DNA of 7,853 bases from a bacterium. Its GTDB lineage: Bacteria; Armatimonadota; Zipacnadia; Zipacnadales; Zipacnadaceae. The stretch lies in NCBI GenBank assembly GCA_030607655.1, contig JAUWJN010000105.1:1-7853 (forward strand), in the 5' to 3' direction. The notes beneath the pieces are model-generated. The model saw only the letters and a program-made list of their open reading frames with translations, was not told where the DNA came from and ran no database searches. Positions 6,281-7,853 of the stretch are shown here, piece after piece (position 1 is the first letter of the stretch; every line of letters begins with the position of its first letter). A program made the position numbers and the translations under genes.

Positions 6281-7333
6281 GTGAATTCTCGCGAGAGAGT
6301 GCTGCAGGCACTTCAATTCGAAGAGCCTGATAAAGTCCCTGTGACTCTTGCCTATGAGAGACCTGATGACCTCTGTGTTCAATTTGGAAAACCCGGCTTT
6401 ATTGGCAAGTTTAGAAATGATATATTGGCCGTCAAGTATAGATCAGCGGAACCATCACCGGCCATCAGAAAGCAATATCTTCACAATGTTTCAGATTCTG
6501 TTGTCGTTGACCAATGGGGTATAGGCACAATAAGGAGCTCAACCGGTGAATCTTTTCGGGTATTAAACCCCCTGGCGGATATAACAACCGCCGAAGAGCT
6601 TGACGATTATCCCTTCCCCGATATTACCGAGCAGTCTTTGTATGCCCATTTGGATGGCGAGATTTCAGAAATGCACGCCAAGGGCTTTGCTGTGCAAGGT
6701 GCAATGTCACAGACCGTTTTTGAACTCGCCTGGCAGATGGTGGGAATGGAGAAGCTGATGACGTACTTTCACACAAATCCCCAATTCGTCAACAGATTAT
6801 TCAGGCTCATTACTGACCTGAGAATTACCATGGCGTGCAGATTTGTTGAAGCGGGTGTAGATATTTTGCGGCTCGGTGATGATGTTGGTTCACAACGGGG
6901 CATGCTGATTAGTCCTAAGATATGGCGAGAGTTTCTGAAACCTCACTTGGCAATGATTATCAATGAGGCCCGGAAGAGCCGAGCAAACATTCCAATTCTC
7001 TACCATAGTGATGGAGATATCCGGGATATTATTCCTGAATTGATTGAGGTCGGTGTTACGATTCTAAACCCGATCCAACCAGAGTGTATGGACCCAGTTG
7101 AAATAAAAAGGGAATATGGCCACCAACTCACTCTTATGGGAACTATCGGAACCCAGAGTACGCTGCCATTAGGAACAGCAGATGATGTAAGAGATACCGT
7201 CGCAAGAATGTGCCGCGAGGTAGGCAAAGGCGGTGGCTTTATTATTATGCCAACTCACTCAATAAACAGTGATGTTCCCTGGGAAAACATCGTCGCCTTC
7301 TATGCTGCGGTAGAGGAATTCGGTACTTACTGA
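6281..7333 (+). CDS. URO-D superfamily protein, divergent type with His-Ser-Asp motif
   Basis: Second URO-D-like TIM-barrel protein (350 residues), divergently oriented from the first and only distantly similar: they share the N-terminal SRERVL motif and the general layout. RLGDDVGSQRGMLISPKIWREFLKP (197-221) is a typical central motif of these proteins. The strand-end motif here is YHSDGDIRDIIPELIE (241-256), so the second ligand position is Asp244, not Cys. NPIQPECMD (263-271) and LMGTIGTQ (285-292) follow, and the C-terminal segment is MPTHSINSDVPWENI (323-337) with His326 in place of the family Cys. The start is GTG with AGGGAG 9 bases upstream and a promoter at 6205-6233. The gene is more AT-rich than its neighbours (about 43% G+C over 6361-6540) and uses AGA for arginine. 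The substrate is unknown; a non-corrinoid role is as likely as methyl transfer. Confidence 0.87.
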   Translation: MNSRERVLQALQFEEPDKVPVTLAYERPDDLCVQFGKPGFIGKFRNDILAVKYRSAEPSPAIRKQYLHNVSDSVVVDQWGIGTIRSSTGESFRVLNPLADITTAEELDDYPFPDITEQSLYAHLDGEISEMHAKGFAVQGAMSQTVFELAWQMVGMEKLMTYFHTNPQFVNRLFRLITDLRITMACRFVEAGVDILRLGDDVGSQRGMLISPKIWREFLKPHLAMIINEARKSRANIPILYHSDGDIRDIIPELIEVGVTILNPIQPECMDPVEIKREYGHQLTLMGTIGTQSTLPLGTADDVRDTVARMCREVGKGGGFIIMPTHSINSDVPWENIVAFYAAVEEFGTY

Positions 7334-7355
7334 CCAAGCTGCTTCGCTGTAGTTG

Positions 7356-7373
7356 ATACTGCCTAATACTGCC
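7356..7373 (+). repeat. ATACTGCC direct repeat between the URO-D and aldo/keto-reductase-like genes
   Basis: ATACTGCC at 7356-7363 and 7366-7373, separated by TA, a period of 10 bases (one helical turn). A second small tandem, GGCTAT-AA-GGCTAT, lies at 7396-7409. I found no convincing promoter boxes or terminator in this 164-base gap. Confidence 0.5.
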
Positions 7374-7483
7374 GTGGCTCAGAGCAAGTGTTATGGGCTA
7401 TAAGGCTATCACTACTAGCGGCAAGAAGACAACGACCTTCCTACCTAGCGATGAATTGAATACAAACTTGATGGTACAGCTTG

Positions 7484-7490
7484 AAGGAGA
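7484..7490 (+). promoter_or_regulatory. Ribosome binding site deciding the start of the aldo/keto-reductase-like gene
   Basis: AAGGAGA, 7 bases before the ATG at 7498. It favours this start over the in-frame ATGs at 7471 and 7393. Confidence 0.75.
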
Positions 7491-7497
7491 AATACAG

Positions 7498-7853
7498 ATG
7501 ACTAGTCAAACACTCCCGACTATCACGCTGGGTAACTATGAGGTCACGCGACTGACAATCGGCGGCAATCCTTTCAGCGGCTTTTCGCACATCAGCAGCG
7601 AACTGGATTGGGAGATGATTAGCTATTATACGATGCCAAAGCTTCAAGAGGCGCTTGATGAAGCCTGGCGCTGTGGTATTAACACGGTCCAGTCACGGGG
7701 CGACCACCACCAGATGCGCATGATTCTGGAGCATCGGCTGAACGGCGGGCAGATGCAATGGATTGCCCAGACCGCCAGCGAAGTAGCAGACATTTATGCC
7801 AATATTGCCCGGATTGCCTCCTATGAGCCCATCGCGATCTATCATCACGGCTC
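7498..7853 (+). CDS. Aldo/keto-reductase-like TIM-barrel protein of unknown function, N-terminal 118 residues (cut by window edge)
   Basis: The open frame runs off the right edge. The beginning (ITLGNYEVTRLTIGGNPFSGFSH, 9-31) resembles the start of aldo/keto reductases (short beta strands, then G-x-x-V-x-x-L-x-x-G-G). GINTVQSRGDHHQMRMILE (60-78) lies where reductases have G-x-N-x-x-D-T-A-x-x-Y-G. Here the catalytic Asp position is Gln65, the Tyr position is His70, and the usual Lys after the next strand falls at Gln91/Thr92 (WIAQTAS). His116-His117 (IAIYHHG) lie where the catalytic His is expected. I recognise this as a conserved but uncharacterised family and doubt that it is a classical reductase. 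AAGGAGA 7 bases before the ATG fixes the start. In-frame ATGs at 7471 and 7393 lack a comparable site. It lies 164 bases after the URO-D gene on the same strand and may be cotranscribed with it. Confidence 0.8.
   Translation, partial: MTSQTLPTITLGNYEVTRLTIGGNPFSGFSHISSELDWEMISYYTMPKLQEALDEAWRCGINTVQSRGDHHQMRMILEHRLNGGQMQWIAQTASEVADIYANIARIASYEPIAIYHHG

Noticed and set aside
6274..6330. Short frame from the ATG at 6274, possibly a leader peptide before the second URO-D gene
   Set aside because: It is only 18 codons, out of frame, overlaps the URO-D start and sits too close to the AGGGAG site; the GTG at 6281 gives the conserved N-terminus.
7393..7497. N-terminal extension of the aldo/keto-reductase-like protein to ATG 7393 or 7471
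   Set aside because: Neither codon has a good ribosome binding site, the added residues show no family similarity, and AAGGAGA precedes 7498.

Overview
The window comes from a bacterium that very probably has an outer membrane, since it encodes a TolC-type outer-membrane efflux protein, an inner-membrane-anchored adaptor and an RND pump. Strong GGAGG-type ribosome binding sites, frequent GTG starts and two uroporphyrinogen-decarboxylase-like (URO-D superfamily) proteins suggest an anaerobic or environmental lineage, but I cannot name the phylum. Everything up to base 6074 is on the minus strand and everything after 6281 is on the plus strand. No gene-free stretch exceeds about 206 bases. I see no mobile element, CRISPR array, tRNA or rRNA.

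Bases 1-4405 (read right to left) hold a tripartite efflux operon. It has one clear sigma70-like promoter (4377-4405), a perfect inverted repeat at the predicted transcription start (4351-4368), then an AbrB-family regulator, a TolC-like channel, an unusually long periplasmic adaptor and the N-terminal third of an RND permease that runs off the left edge. The junctions are a 4-base overlap, a 6-base gap and a 4-base overlap, so translation is probably coupled. The promoter lies 15 bases past a strong intrinsic terminator (4421-4471) that ends the preceding CBS-domain gene, so the efflux operon is insulated from it.

Bases 4494-6074 hold a small protein of two CBS domains and, upstream of it on the same strand, a URO-D superfamily protein with a His-X-Cys motif. 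A 206-base AT-rich divergent spacer (6075-6280) separates that gene from a second, distantly related URO-D protein (6281-7333), in which the Cys of the motif is Asp. A partial gene follows (from 7498). It looks like an aldo/keto-reductase-type TIM barrel with the expected catalytic residues replaced. The right-hand genes are more AT-rich than the efflux operon and may have a different history.

The efflux part is a recognisable system with two unusual aspects: an AbrB-headed operon and a greatly extended adaptor hairpin. The right part looks like a metabolic locus of methyltransferase-like or decarboxylase-like enzymes with unknown substrates. I did not find convincing evidence of a wholly new system.
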